Shown: piece by piece, positions 35,495-44,418 of the stretch
How positions within the stretch are numbered: position 1 is the first letter of the stretch
Layout of the letters: every line of letters starts with the position of its first letter
NCBI GenBank assembly: GCA_019358875.1
Contig: JAHHIF010000007.1
Coordinates: 140,268 to 204,267 of the forward strand
DNA from: Symplocastrum torsivum CPER-KK1
Lineage (GTDB): Bacteria; Cyanobacteriota; Cyanobacteriia; Cyanobacteriales; Coleofasciculaceae
Direction: 5' to 3'
Length of the DNA stretch: 64,000 nt
Notes under the pieces: model-generated
What the model was told of the DNA's origin: nothing
Seen by the model: the letters and a program-made list of their open reading frames with translations, nothing else
The model's database searches: none
Position numbers and translations under genes: made by a program

Positions 35495-35516
35495 GGGGTG
35501 TACGGCAATACACCCC
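35495..35516. repeat. GGGGTGTA hairpin repeat
   Basis: GGGGTGTA (35495-35502) pairs with TACACCCC (35509-35516) around CGGCAA. A short intergenic repeat of a common cyanobacterial type, 70 bp past the MIF-like gene's stop. Confidence 0.6.
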
Positions 35517-35587
35517 CACCTAATTAGAATCTGCAAGACAAAGCACAACCAACAAGAAAACGGTACGCTCAGCTTGCATAAACTTTC

Positions 35588-35941
35588 TTAGCCAAACGTT
35601 GAGCCATTCCAGCCCCACAACGATGCCTTAGCATCAGCAAACTCAATATAAACTCGATTAATTGGTACACCGAGCTTTTCGTTTACCACCTGACAAAAGT
35701 CCTGACTCATCGCTTTGGTTTGCGCCGGACTCATGCTACCGATGCTTTTGACCTCAATGTAGCAGACTGGCTCAACTGTACCCGCGAACGTCATTGCCAC
35801 CTCTGGCTCAAAAGCCGTCATCACATATGACTCTGGCTTACCCAGGTGCGTTGCCAGCTTAGCAGAGAGAATTTTAAGCAATCCTTCGACAGCAGTTGGT
35901 GCTGGGATCGCGACAGATGTTTGTACTTTAATCAACGGCAT
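35588..35941 (-). CDS. MIF-like phenylpyruvate tautomerase family protein
   Basis: The protein has 117 aa. Pro-2 (mature N-terminal proline after MPLIKVQTS) is the catalytic base of the tautomerase/MIF superfamily. The central strand YIEVKSIGSMSPAQTKAMSQ and the VNEKLGVPINRVYIEFAD segment match bacterial MIF homologues. Such proteins form trimers; the natural substrate in cyanobacteria is unknown. A heptamer repeat tract lies directly upstream of its start. Confidence 0.9.
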   Translation of the reverse strand: MPLIKVQTSVAIPAPTAVEGLLKILSAKLATHLGKPESYVMTAFEPEVAMTFAGTVEPVCYIEVKSIGSMSPAQTKAMSQDFCQVVNEKLGVPINRVYIEFADAKASLWGWNGSTFG

Positions 35942-36006
35942 ATTGTTGTTAGTTGTTGGTTGTTAGTTGTTGGTTGTTAGTAGGAAAAATGTCTATAAAG
36001 GACTAA
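35942..36006. repeat. GTTAGTT/GTTGGTT heptamer repeats
   Basis: Tandem TGTTAGT/TGTTGGT heptamers span about 35944-35981, with an opposing CTAACAATTAG at 36002-36012. They are the same family as the tract at 838-917 and occupy the space between the tautomerase and flavin-reductase genes. Confidence 0.7.
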
Positions 36007-36023
36007 CAATTAGCCGTAATACC

Positions 36024-36503
36024 CTACCCGCCATATTGCCAGCCAGTGTCTTCTAGTAAGATTTGTTTGCCCTCCCGGTGGATGCCTGAGGCGATAACTT
36101 CACCAACAAATACCGTGTGATCGCCTTGTTCCACTGAACCCACTACCTGGCACTCTATATAACCGAGTGAGTCGGAGATGATTGGACAGCCAGTTTCTCC
36201 TGTATAAAATTCCACATCCTCAAACCGATTGCCAACGCGACGCAGTGGCTGAAAGAATTTCTGAGCCAAATCTTTCTGTTCCTTCTCCAGGAAGCTGACG
36301 GCAAAAACCCCACTATTTTTGATCATGGCGTGGGACGTATGGTTTTTGTTGACGCAATTGACGACTTGTGGGGGTTTAAACGACGATTGCATTAACCAAC
36401 TAATCGTAAAACCGTTAACGTTTTCTCCATCCTTAACACCGCAAATATAGATTCCGTGGGGAATATTGCGTAACATTGTTTTCTTCGCTTGTTCGTCTAG
36501 CAA
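36024..36503 (-). CDS. Flavin reductase-like FMN-binding protein
   Basis: The protein has 159 aa with the split-barrel flavin reductase fold. It shows MLRNIPHGIYICGVKDGENV, GFTISWLMQSSFKPPQVV, HTSHAMIKNSGVFAVSFLEK and the GDHTVFVGEVIASG segment typical of the HpaC/flavoredoxin type. Such proteins reduce free FMN with NAD(P)H or act as domains of flavodiiron-like systems. The substrate partner is unknown. It is monocistronic by spacing. Confidence 0.9.
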   Translation of the reverse strand: MLDEQAKKTMLRNIPHGIYICGVKDGENVNGFTISWLMQSSFKPPQVVNCVNKNHTSHAMIKNSGVFAVSFLEKEQKDLAQKFFQPLRRVGNRFEDVEFYTGETGCPIISDSLGYIECQVVGSVEQGDHTVFVGEVIASGIHREGKQILLEDTGWQYGG

Positions 36504-36596
36504 GGGTCTACCTACTTGTAAATGTCCTACACTGCATCAGTTTATCAACCTTCATAGAAATCCCAGTTCTCCAGTTTGATAAATTAGCGCCATTGA

Positions 36597-36995
36597 CTAG
36601 CTTTTTCGTCGAAAAACATTCCAGGCTTGATTTAGGATGCCTTCGCGATTGAAGTTGTGCTTAAAGTTCTTAAACTCACCTGCATCAAACCAGACACCGT
36701 TGCAGGCTGGACATTTTTCGTACCAGATACAGTGCTGGTCAATATCAACCATACGAGTCATTCTCGCGTTACACCGAGGGCAGTTAATATCTTCAGTGAT
36801 TTTATCGAGCTGACTACCTGTTGCCGGGTCGCCAATATCCAAAAAGTGTTCAGAACCTTTCACAGCTTTGAGCTTTTCTGCCTCTAGGGAATCAAACCAA
36901 ATTCCTTTACAGTAGAGGCAACGATCGACTTCAATCCCGGCACAGATGACTTGCTCTAAGCTTCCCCCACATTTTGGGCAAGTTGTTGGATTCAT
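36597..36995 (-). CDS. Double zinc-ribbon (zf-TFIIB type) protein
   Basis: The 132-aa protein has two similar modules. The first is CPKCGGSLEQVICAGIEVDR with CLYCKGIWFDSLEAEKL; the second is CPRCNARMTRM with CPACNGVWFDAGEFKNFK. Each matches the zf-TFIIB-like pattern, where two CxxC pairs bind zinc before a WFD motif. Function is not established; the family is common in bacteria and is sometimes membrane associated, but no membrane segment is present here. Confidence 0.88.
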   Translation of the reverse strand: MNPTTCPKCGGSLEQVICAGIEVDRCLYCKGIWFDSLEAEKLKAVKGSEHFLDIGDPATGSQLDKITEDINCPRCNARMTRMVDIDQHCIWYEKCPACNGVWFDAGEFKNFKHNFNREGILNQAWNVFRRKS

Positions 36996-37023
36996 GGATT
37001 TTCTTGTTCACCCTATTTCCAGC

Positions 37024-37917
37024 TTAGGAGACTGGACGAGAGGGGCGGAAAAGATGGGAGTGTTCGGGGTGATAGAGACGCGATCGCGCTTCTCCCATAC
37101 TTTGCCGTTGTCCTAGTTCTGAAGGTGCTGTTGCGCTAACTTCCAAGCCTGGAAACTCTGTCTTTCCTACTGCCTTTAAGGCTGGACTCACTACATAAAG
37201 TGTTGTCCGAATTAGATTCTCCTGTTGAGTCACGGCTGCCATTTCGGTGAGGGGAACCAGCCAAATTTGTTCATCTGGCCAACCAATCCGGAAGCAGACG
37301 GCTACAGGGGTATCGGCTGGGTAGTGTTCTAATAATTTCGCTTGTGCCTCTTCAACATGACGTGCAGCGAGGTACAGGCATAGACTGGCTTGATGGGCTG
37401 CCAGAGACGCTAATTCTTCCGACTCTGGGACGGCTGAGGCACGACCACTAATGCGGGTAAGGACGATTGTCTGTACCAATCCGGGAACCGTTAGCTCAAC
37501 TCCAAGTTTTGCAGCAGCAGCTTGGAAGGCGCTGATACCTGGGATGAGTTCAAAGGGAACTTCCGCTTCTGCAAGGACTTGCATTTGCTCGTGGATGGCA
37601 CTGTAGAGACTCAAGTCACCCGAATGGAGACGAACTACAGATTTATGCGATCGCACTCGCGAAATCATCAGTGGCAAAATCTCTTCTAGAGTCTTATTGC
37701 CAGTGCGAACAATTTCTGCATCGGGACGAACCTCCTGCAAAATCTGCTGCGGCACCAGCGAGTCAGCAAATACAATCACATCCGCCCGTTGGAGAATTTT
37801 CTGTGCCTTAACTGTCAATAAATCTGGGTCGCCAGGGCCTGCACCAACAATATAAACGGCTGGTGCTAAAGGAGGGAGGGAGTTTCTAAGCTGTGTAGAT
37901 TCAGTAGGGTGAGACAT
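37024..37917 (-). CDS. cobM: Precorrin-4 C11-methyltransferase CobM
   Basis: This SAM-dependent enzyme of corrin (cobalamin) synthesis methylates C-11. The 297-aa sequence has the tetrapyrrole methylase N-terminus VYIVGAGPGDPDLLTVKAQK, the FADSLVPQQIL segment, RLHSGDLSLYSAIHEQM and PGISAFQAAAAKLGVELTVP, and the LTRISGRASAVPESEELAS stretch specific to CobM/CbiF. The C-terminal extension after residue 255 is proline/arginine-rich and unremarkable. No other cobalamin gene is adjacent, which is usual in cyanobacteria. Confidence 0.93.
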   Translation of the reverse strand: MSHPTESTQLRNSLPPLAPAVYIVGAGPGDPDLLTVKAQKILQRADVIVFADSLVPQQILQEVRPDAEIVRTGNKTLEEILPLMISRVRSHKSVVRLHSGDLSLYSAIHEQMQVLAEAEVPFELIPGISAFQAAAAKLGVELTVPGLVQTIVLTRISGRASAVPESEELASLAAHQASLCLYLAARHVEEAQAKLLEHYPADTPVAVCFRIGWPDEQIWLVPLTEMAAVTQQENLIRTTLYVVSPALKAVGKTEFPGLEVSATAPSELGQRQSMGEARSRLYHPEHSHLFRPSRPVS

Positions 37918-38019
37918 AGATAAAGGCAGCTTGCCCAGAAAAGTTTCTAAATTAGCAAAATTATTCCGGATTCACTCTATTTCTTAAGAAATAAGAAATG
38001 GTAGATGCACCCTGGTTCA

Positions 38020-38051
38020 GCTCTAGAGTTTAACTCTAGGGCTTTTTTTTC
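38020..38051 (+). terminator. Plus-strand terminator-like hairpin without an upstream gene
   Basis: CTAGAGTT/AACTCTAG (38023-38039), extended by GCT/GGC pairs, is followed by eight T residues on the plus strand. Both flanking genes run on the minus strand, so no sense gene ends here. It may end an antisense transcript or be a repeat relic. Confidence 0.45.
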
Positions 38052-38171
38052 TTTTTCTCTCGATGTCTTCACTCTTCTAGAGATTAGGTGTTAGGGGTTA
38101 GGTTGTAGGTGGTAGGTGGTAGGGGAGAGAGATTTTCATCGTAATGTTAGTGCGCTCTACTCGCATGGAGT

Positions 38172-39050
38172 CTAATCAGAACGATAATCCCATCGTTGTT
38201 CTTCAGGAGGAACAACATCCGGTAGGGGACGGCGCAAGAGATACAGCCACGCTAGACCAATCAGCCCCAAAGCGATTGCACTTAAGCTCACAATTTGAGC
38301 AATTCGTAGTGGACCAATCATCAAGCTATCCGTCCGAAATCCCTCAATCCAGACTCGACCCGCACTATAGGCAACCATATAAATCAGGGCTAGCGTTCCT
38401 ACCTTCAGATGCGATCGCTTTTTTAAATCCCTAAAGAACAACGTCATCAGTATCCCGAAAACCATCAAATTCCATAGGGATTCGTAGAGGAAGGTAGGAT
38501 GGAAATACTCAAAATTGATGAACTCTAGGGGGCGCTGCTGTGGTGGAATGTATAGCTTCCAAGGCATATTTGTCGGACGACCAAAAGCTTCAGAATTGAA
38601 GAAATTACCCCAACGCCCAATTGCTTGACCCAGAATTAGGGAAGGCACGACAAGATCGGCTAACTGCCAAATCGAGACTTTCTTAAGTCGCGCAAAAATC
38701 AGTGCCGCCAGAGTACCACCGATGATTGCTCCATGAATCGCAATCCCACCATTCCAAATCGCAATAATTTGGTCAGGGCGCTTAGAGTATTGCTCCCACT
38801 CAAACAGCACGTAGTAAAGTCTAGCCGCCGGAATTGCCGAGAGTACTAACCAGATTGCGAGGTCACCCAAGAGGTCTGGGTTAACATTACGGCGCTTCGC
38901 TAAGTCTTGAGAAAGACTGACTCCAATCAACACCGCCGAGGCAATCAACAGACCATACCAGCGGATTGCGAATGGCCCTAGTTCAAACAAAATCGGTCCT
39001 GGAGAAGCAAATTGAAACGCCAGCGTCAGAGAAGATATTGCTTGCAGCAT
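38172..39050 (-). CDS. lgt: Prolipoprotein diacylglyceryl transferase Lgt
   Basis: Lgt attaches diacylglycerol to the lipobox cysteine of prolipoproteins at the inner membrane. The 292-aa protein has about seven hydrophobic segments, the HGAIIGG loop ([19 protein letters not shown]), and the family signature [20 protein letters not shown] around residues 137-156. [20 protein letters not shown], with the conserved ERF/EGFRTD-type region, follows. It is complete. The SBP gene at 59400 in this window is one likely client. Confidence 0.95.
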   Translation of the reverse strand: MLQAISSLTLAFQFASPGPILFELGPFAIRWYGLLIASAVLIGVSLSQDLAKRRNVNPDLLGDLAIWLVLSAIPAARLYYVLFEWEQYSKRPDQIIAIWNGGIAIHGAIIGGTLAALIFARLKKVSIWQLADLVVPSLILGQAIGRWGNFFNSEAFGRPTNMPWKLYIPPQQRPLEFINFEYFHPTFLYESLWNLMVFGILMTLFFRDLKKRSHLKVGTLALIYMVAYSAGRVWIEGFRTDSLMIGPLRIAQIVSLSAIALGLIGLAWLYLLRRPLPDVVPPEEQRWDYRSD

Positions 39051-39072
39051 CGAATTAGAGTTCTAGTTACGT

Positions 39073-39324
39073 TCACACATACCACTCAACACCACCAATC
39101 TTAATCACACTTCCAGGAGCTTGTATTGTTGGTACTGAGCCAATCGTTGTGATCTGACGGTGAGTAAGGACAAGACTGTTACTCAGCTCACGACCAATGG
39201 TCAAGGGGAAAGCCTTCCTTGAGATTACACTACCATCACAACGGTTCACTAAAAGCGCGATCGCACGTTGTGAGTTGTTCTGTACGTCCGTGAACAGCTT
39301 CTTATTAGTTAATTTAAGTTTTTA
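39073..39324 (-). pseudogene. Orphan coding-like fragment without a start codon
   Basis: Between lgt and the surface-protein operon, one minus-strand frame is open for about 80 codons to a TGA at 39073. It reads QNNSQRAIALLVNRCDGSVI, then SRKAFPLTIGRELSNSLVLT, and ends GSVIKIGGVEWYV. It has protein-like composition but no ATG, and its upstream side is stopped by TAA. It looks like the C-terminal remnant of a beta-rich protein. I do not recognise the family, and chance cannot be excluded. Confidence 0.35.
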
Positions 39325-39367
39325 GAAAATGCGCTCAACGCTGTGTGTCGCACTCAAGAGATAAGGT

Positions 39368-40717
39368 CTAGTTCACTCTGGCACGAAAGCGAATGAAGCC
39401 ATAGGAATTAGCGGGAGTACCTGGGGCAGTGGCATTCGGTAACGTGGTTGGGTTCGTCACCACATTCACAACCACAGCCCCATTGGTAGCGCCGCTGGCA
39501 CAGAGTCCAGCAGGTATAGTTCCGGGCGTGAAAATTTGTCCTCGGTCAGCATCAGCAACATTAGTTAGATAAGCCGTTGGAGTTGTGGGAAGGTTAGTTG
39601 TACTCAGGGCGAGGGCAATACCTTGCTCGGCTCCTGCAGTACCACCATCTGTGGGCGTTAAGTTATTGAAGGTATTAGGAATAAAGGTGGTGTTGGCAGG
39701 GATGAGGTCGCAAATTTTCACATTGCTGGCGGCTTTCCCCCCATCCGATAAGAAGTAGATTGTGTACTCCACTTCATCTCCAGGCTGAACCAAGCCCCCA
39801 TCAATTGCCCCACGTAGATAATTCGCGAACGGTGTGGGCCAGTTCACTGTAGTATCGTCGTTTGCATCGCCTGGATTGTCTACAAAACCTGTAATATCTG
39901 TACCGTTAATTCTCGTAATCCGCTTGACTAAGCGCAGGCGGGATGGAGATGTAGGTAGACTATTATTGTTAGGCCCAACTGTTGTAATGCGGCTTGCCAC
40001 TGCATCTGTATCTAAAGTTGGTAAAGCGCCAGGGCATCGTCCGTTAGCGTTTCCACTGGTGGTTCTTTCCCAGCAAGCACTGGTATTGCTATCTTGTCCA
40101 TTGGGGGTGAGGCTGATCGACTGACCAGCAGTAGCACCCGCTAGAGAAGACTGAAAGCTGGAGTTCCAGAGGTTTAGTGAGGCAGGTGGCGGTGTGTTGA
40201 TGGCAGTGCCTGAGCCGTAGGCAATATAGTCAACGATGCGTTGCTGACTATCGTAAAGCCAGACATCATCCCCCGTGTTGTTCAGCTTTGCCGATTGTCC
40301 CAACCAGGTTTGAAACACTGCGTTGATAGCTTGATGGTTTGGTGTATTATCGCCAATCCAAATAACAGAATATCGTCCAGGTGGCAAAGTTGTACCGCTC
40401 GGAAATAAATAAGCTGGGTTACCCGTATTGCCAGTAATGCTGCCAATGCCATCTGTACTATTGGCGATGAGATTACCGTCAGCCAATCGCCAACCACTTA
40501 GGTCTACAGGGGATGAAGAGGCGTTGTAAAGTTCAATGAACTCATCATTTCCGGGGGAACCTGCACCTGTTTGCGCGTACAGCACCTCGTTGATCACAAC
40601 TTGACCAGCAGCAGGTGAGATCGTGACGGTTTGAGCGATCGCTCTTAGGGACAATACACGCAGGAAAAACGTCGCGAGGCATAGGAATTTGAGGTAGCTA
40701 AATTGCCGAAATTTCAT
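39368..40717 (-). CDS. Exported lamin-tail-domain plus DUF11-like protein
   Basis: The 449-aa protein has a signal peptide (to about residue 28, LRAIAQT). A lamin-tail domain follows (VVINEVLYAQTGAGSPGNDE, FIELYNASSSPVDLSGWRLA, LPPGRYSVIWIGDN, about 40-190). A DUF11-like segment comes next (PGDEVEYTIYFLSDGGKAAS, NVKICDLIPANTTFIPNTF), and it ends FIRFRARVN. It overlaps the 1234-aa gene by 4 bases, so the two are translationally coupled. Lamin-tail domains in bacteria occur in secreted and surface proteins. Its role is unknown; an anchored or surface-displayed partner of the barrel protein is my inference. Confidence 0.85.
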   Translation of the reverse strand: MKFRQFSYLKFLCLATFFLRVLSLRAIAQTVTISPAAGQVVINEVLYAQTGAGSPGNDEFIELYNASSSPVDLSGWRLADGNLIANSTDGIGSITGNTGNPAYLFPSGTTLPPGRYSVIWIGDNTPNHQAINAVFQTWLGQSAKLNNTGDDVWLYDSQQRIVDYIAYGSGTAINTPPPASLNLWNSSFQSSLAGATAGQSISLTPNGQDSNTSACWERTTSGNANGRCPGALPTLDTDAVASRITTVGPNNNSLPTSPSRLRLVKRITRINGTDITGFVDNPGDANDDTTVNWPTPFANYLRGAIDGGLVQPGDEVEYTIYFLSDGGKAASNVKICDLIPANTTFIPNTFNNLTPTDGGTAGAEQGIALALSTTNLPTTPTAYLTNVADADRGQIFTPGTIPAGLCASGATNGAVVVNVVTNPTTLPNATAPGTPANSYGFIRFRARVN

Positions 40718-43700
40718 AGATTTTTTTCCGCTGATTGGTTGGCAACGGGTTCCACACGCGATTCCTGTTCTTGTGGCGGAGCAATCTCTTGATGTCCGAA
40801 GCCGTCAAAGAGTCCATTGAGCTTAACCGTCAAGCCAAAATAGGGGCCGCCTGCCGAGCGGGAACCACTGAAATCACGGTCATCCACTTCACCAAAGGCA
40901 TATCCTGCCGATAAGCGGAGATTGGGAGTAAGGTAGTAGCCGAGTTCAAGGAGAAAGCCTGTCTCGCTATAGCCAGCAGAGGGCTGATTAATCCAACGAG
41001 CTTCACCCGTTAAATCCCAGGAGTATCCCAAGCGGTAACTAGCTCGTAGTTGTGCTAAAGAAAGGCTGCTAGTACCGACTAAATCCTCCGCTAAGTAAGA
41101 GGTGCTGTTGCGAATGGCATACTTGCCGTAGAACTCCCAGCGCCAGTTAGGGGCGTAGAGCAATTCCAGGGCTAAAAGATGTTCCCGTGAACCCGTACCA
41201 CTGCCCTCCAAAATTGTTTCGGGAATAATTGAGGGATTTTTGCGGTATTCATAGCGCACTAAGGCGTTGAAACTATCCTTGTTGGGGTCGCGGTAGGCTA
41301 AACCGAAACGGAGGTTAGCTGTATCTCCCAGTCCCCGCAGCACTTGATTGGACGAGTTGGCTTGGTTATAGCGGAACAACGCCGTGAGTGCTGGGGAGAT
41401 TTTTCCCGTCGCTGATGCTGAAATAACGGTATTGGAGCCACTAGAGGAGGTGCGATGTTCGTAGCGGGCGCTGGCATGGAACGCTGGATCATCGGTGTAC
41501 TCTATCCCAATGCTGTAGCTATCTCCCGACCCAAAGCCGAGAACCGCAGCCGATTGCCCAACAGTATAAGGTTGAAAAAACCGAGTTCCGGCAGCCGTGC
41601 GACCAACGAAGTCACCAAAGACGTATTCGTAGGCGAGATTCAGGCGCAATCCAGGGGTCAGTCTGAAGGTATGGTTCAAACCAACCGCGCCTTGATTTGT
41701 AATTTCGTTTGCCCCACCCAAAATTGAGTAACGTCCGGTGATGGCGGTATTTTCACTTAGGTCGTGCGAACCCGCTACCTCTAGACTGGTGATCGCATTT
41801 CCCTCAAACTGACCACGAGTGTAAAACTGCTGCGCCAGACGGACATGAACATCTGGCAACACAGCCCAGTCCAACCCCAAGATGGTGCGATCGGGATAAA
41901 CGGTATCGACATCTGAGGAGAGGGTGAGTTCATTTTGTGCCAGAAAGGTCAGGTTGGAGGTGAGGGGCAAGGTGAAACGCGATCGCAACTGATCAGAGTT
42001 GCTGCTTAAGGGACTGTTGGGCAGTCGATCTTCACGATCGCGATGCAGCCAATCCACCTCTAACCTGGCACTGCCAATTCGCTGCTCAATTCCTGCTGAA
42101 ATCGTAGTCAGCGAATTATCAACAACACTACCGGGAAGGGGTTCTAGACGCGAGGTAAATAAATCCTCAAACGTGTTGAGCGGTCGTGGGGCAATCCCTT
42201 GATTGTCCTCGTGGTCATATTGCACACGCACATTGGTTGTGGGTGAGACTTGGGCGGTGACGTTTGCCCCATACCGCCGTTGACCAGGGACAAAACTAAC
42301 CGTGGCATTATTGGCAAAGCCGCTATCAGCATCACGATAATAGGCACGACCCTGAATTCCTTGTGCAATCTTTACTTGGGCTTCAAAACGGTAGGCGGAA
42401 CCCTCAACGAACCCTAAAACTTCAGAATCATTGCTGGAATGGGCGTATTCTGCAATTAGGTGAGTATCTGAACCGAGGGAGATGTACGCATCAGCACCAT
42501 ACAGTTCAAAGTCGCGAACCCCTTGATTTTCGTTTAAGTAAGTTGCCCCAATCCAACTTTCTTGATTGAGTTCCCGTGACAAGTGGTAGCGAACTCGACC
42601 GCCGTAGATATTATTGTCAGAACCTTCGCTTTCATACTGATACGTGACTACAATCCGCCGCACCAAAACCTCTCCCGTCTCGCTAACTTGGGTGCGAAGA
42701 AAGGGTTGGCGGAACAATAAGGTGCCGCGATCATAATCAATCTCATAATCTGGCCCCCGGTTGAGTTGTTTGCGCTCCAGGACTGTACCTGGACGAGTCA
42801 GTTCTTCTAACTCAACAAACACATTTTCACTACCAGGCACCAGTAACCGTTGGGACAGGAAGTAGTAACCACTGGTACCATCAGGCGGGATGGTATCCCG
42901 TTGAAATCCCTCAACGTTATCGCCATAAAAGGCTGTGACTTGTAGATTTCCTAGGTTGTAATTGCCTTTAAAGCCGTGGAGTTGGCGTGTGGTGGCGGTA
43001 AACTGCTGTGATGCTGTGGCAAACTCTTCGGTGTCGTAGTCTCCCCACATGGCGTAATCGGGATCGGCATTGGGGATGCGCGAAGACCGCTCAAAACGCA
43101 AGAACAAGCTATCTTGCGACGGGGTAGTGCTTTCAACAGTGGAACTATCGCCATAGACTGGATAGTTGCGATCTGCGCTTCGCAGCAGCGCTTCGCTATC
43201 GCAAAACTGGACATCTTGATAGAGGCGATTGACTCCATCACAGCTTTGGTTTAGGGTGCGATCGCTGTTATAAGCGCCAGTAAATAACCACTCTCCAATT
43301 GCCCCAGTCGCAAAAACCGACGTACTAAAGTCTAGTTGAGTACTGTTGTCACCATCAGCAGGTAGGAAGTCACGAAAACTCCCGTAATAATCCGTCCCCC
43401 GTTGTCCCAAGCGCAGATTGATTACGCCAGACATGAGGGAGGGACGCAGACTTGTCTCAAACTGAAGTTGGGTAAACGCTTCCAACTCGCCAGCAGTTGC
43501 CCGAATTCTTACCGTTTGCGCCTTCAGGTGGGATTGCAAGGTTGCTGTAAACTGTCCCTGGCGTGCCTGCACTTGCCAGCCAACTTGATCGCGATCGTAA
43601 TCTGTCCCAACAAATTCACCAGCATTGGTAACCAGGGTGACAACTCCATTACGATTGGAGCGATTGCCATTCGCATCCAACAACTGACCTTGGATCGTTG

Positions 43701-44418
43701 CGGTGGAACGTCCATCGGCAGGAATTCGCGCCTCAACTGTTTCCACTCTCAGTTGCGTTGGTTCCCCCCGCACCTGTGCGGTAACAAAACTGGGTGAACT
43801 GGTAACGCCATTGGTTGTCGCTTGGGCGGTGATAGTGTTCTCTCCTTCCTGAAGAGCAACACCGTACCAGGTTTGAGTGACAAGTTTAGTCGTCTTATCT
43901 GTCTCTGTACGTCCAATTAAGGATGGATCTACCGCTACCCCATTGACCTGAAGTTTTACTTCGCTCCCTTCAGTAAATTGCAAAATCACAGTTGCGGCGG
44001 GAATATCAAGTACTGTGCCAGGGGTAGGTGTGAGAATCCTGACTTCTCCAGTTGCTAAAGGAGTGGAAGCGCTCTGAGTCTGGGATGTTAGGGTTCCGGG
44101 CTGCAAAGGTGAAGATTGCTCCTCTGCTCCCTTGCTTTCCTGTGTTAGCGATGAACTTGGTGTTAGTTGAGGTGAGGAAGTTTTTTCTCCCCCAACGGCT
44201 GGCGAAGTTTGAGCCTTCTCCCCAGTGACAGGAGCCATTGTTGGTGTCGGCAAAGGCTCAGGACTAGCAGCAGAAATGGCTTCAGGAGTGTTGAGTTGAT
44301 TCTCACGCCCCAGATTTAAGGGTTCAGTTCGGGCAGGATGAGCAACCATGACGATACCCAAGGTTTCAACCGTCGCTGCCACCAGGAAGGCTTCTAAGAA
44401 TTTTCGTCTCAGTTTCAT
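40714..44418 (-). CDS. Large outer-membrane beta-barrel protein with N-terminal Ig-like region
   Basis: The protein has 1234 aa. After a signal-anchor-like start (LEAFLVAATVETLGIVMVAH) there is a Ser/Thr/Pro-rich linker (about 40-125). Ig-like domains come next (VRILTPTPGTVLDIPAATVI; an invasin/Big_1-type stretch RVETVEARIPADGRSTATIQ, to about 330). From about 400 on, alternating amphipathic strands with aromatic ends (LRLNLAYEYVFGDFVGRTAA, SIGIEYTDDPAFHASARYEH) suggest a barrel of 20 or more strands. The strand GGPYFGLTVKLNGLF near the end resembles an outer-membrane insertion signal, followed by a 25-residue tail. It overlaps both neighbours by 4 bases. I know of no characterised homologue; a surface exporter or scaffold is inference. 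Confidence 0.8.
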   Translation of the reverse strand: MKLRRKFLEAFLVAATVETLGIVMVAHPARTEPLNLGRENQLNTPEAISAASPEPLPTPTMAPVTGEKAQTSPAVGGEKTSSPQLTPSSSLTQESKGAEEQSSPLQPGTLTSQTQSASTPLATGEVRILTPTPGTVLDIPAATVILQFTEGSEVKLQVNGVAVDPSLIGRTETDKTTKLVTQTWYGVALQEGENTITAQATTNGVTSSPSFVTAQVRGEPTQLRVETVEARIPADGRSTATIQGQLLDANGNRSNRNGVVTLVTNAGEFVGTDYDRDQVGWQVQARQGQFTATLQSHLKAQTVRIRATAGELEAFTQLQFETSLRPSLMSGVINLRLGQRGTDYYGSFRDFLPADGDNSTQLDFSTSVFATGAIGEWLFTGAYNSDRTLNQSCDGVNRLYQDVQFCDSEALLRSADRNYPVYGDSSTVESTTPSQDSLFLRFERSSRIPNADPDYAMWGDYDTEEFATASQQFTATTRQLHGFKGNYNLGNLQVTAFYGDNVEGFQRDTIPPDGTSGYYFLSQRLLVPGSENVFVELEELTRPGTVLERKQLNRGPDYEIDYDRGTLLFRQPFLRTQVSETGEVLVRRIVVTYQYESEGSDNNIYGGRVRYHLSRELNQESWIGATYLNENQGVRDFELYGADAYISLGSDTHLIAEYAHSSNDSEVLGFVEGSAYRFEAQVKIAQGIQGRAYYRDADSGFANNATVSFVPGQRRYGANVTAQVSPTTNVRVQYDHEDNQGIAPRPLNTFEDLFTSRLEPLPGSVVDNSLTTISAGIEQRIGSARLEVDWLHRDREDRLPNSPLSSNSDQLRSRFTLPLTSNLTFLAQNELTLSSDVDTVYPDRTILGLDWAVLPDVHVRLAQQFYTRGQFEGNAITSLEVAGSHDLSENTAITGRYSILGGANEITNQGAVGLNHTFRLTPGLRLNLAYEYVFGDFVGRTAAGTRFFQPYTVGQSAAVLGFGSGDSYSIGIEYTDDPAFHASARYEHRTSSSGSNTVISASATGKISPALTALFRYNQANSSNQVLRGLGDTANLRFGLAYRDPNKDSFNALVRYEYRKNPSIIPETILEGSGTGSREHLLALELLYAPNWRWEFYGKYAIRNSTSYLAEDLVGTSSLSLAQLRASYRLGYSWDLTGEARWINQPSAGYSETGFLLELGYYLTPNLRLSAGYAFGEVDDRDFSGSRSAGGPYFGLTVKLNGLFDGFGHQEIAPPQEQESRVEPVANQSAEKNL
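43168..43202 (-). repeat. GCGAAGCGC direct-repeat insertion inside the barrel gene
   Basis: On the minus strand two GCGAAGCGC units, separated by TGCT, sit between GCGATA and AGATCGC. The stretch is in frame, encoding SEALLRSADR. HIP1-like borders and internal repeats suggest an inserted palindromic repeat in a surface loop of the predicted barrel. Confidence 0.45.

Noticed and set aside
38144..38434. 96-aa plus-strand frame overlapping the end of lgt
   Set aside because: It is antisense to lgt codons and has no ribosome site or family likeness.
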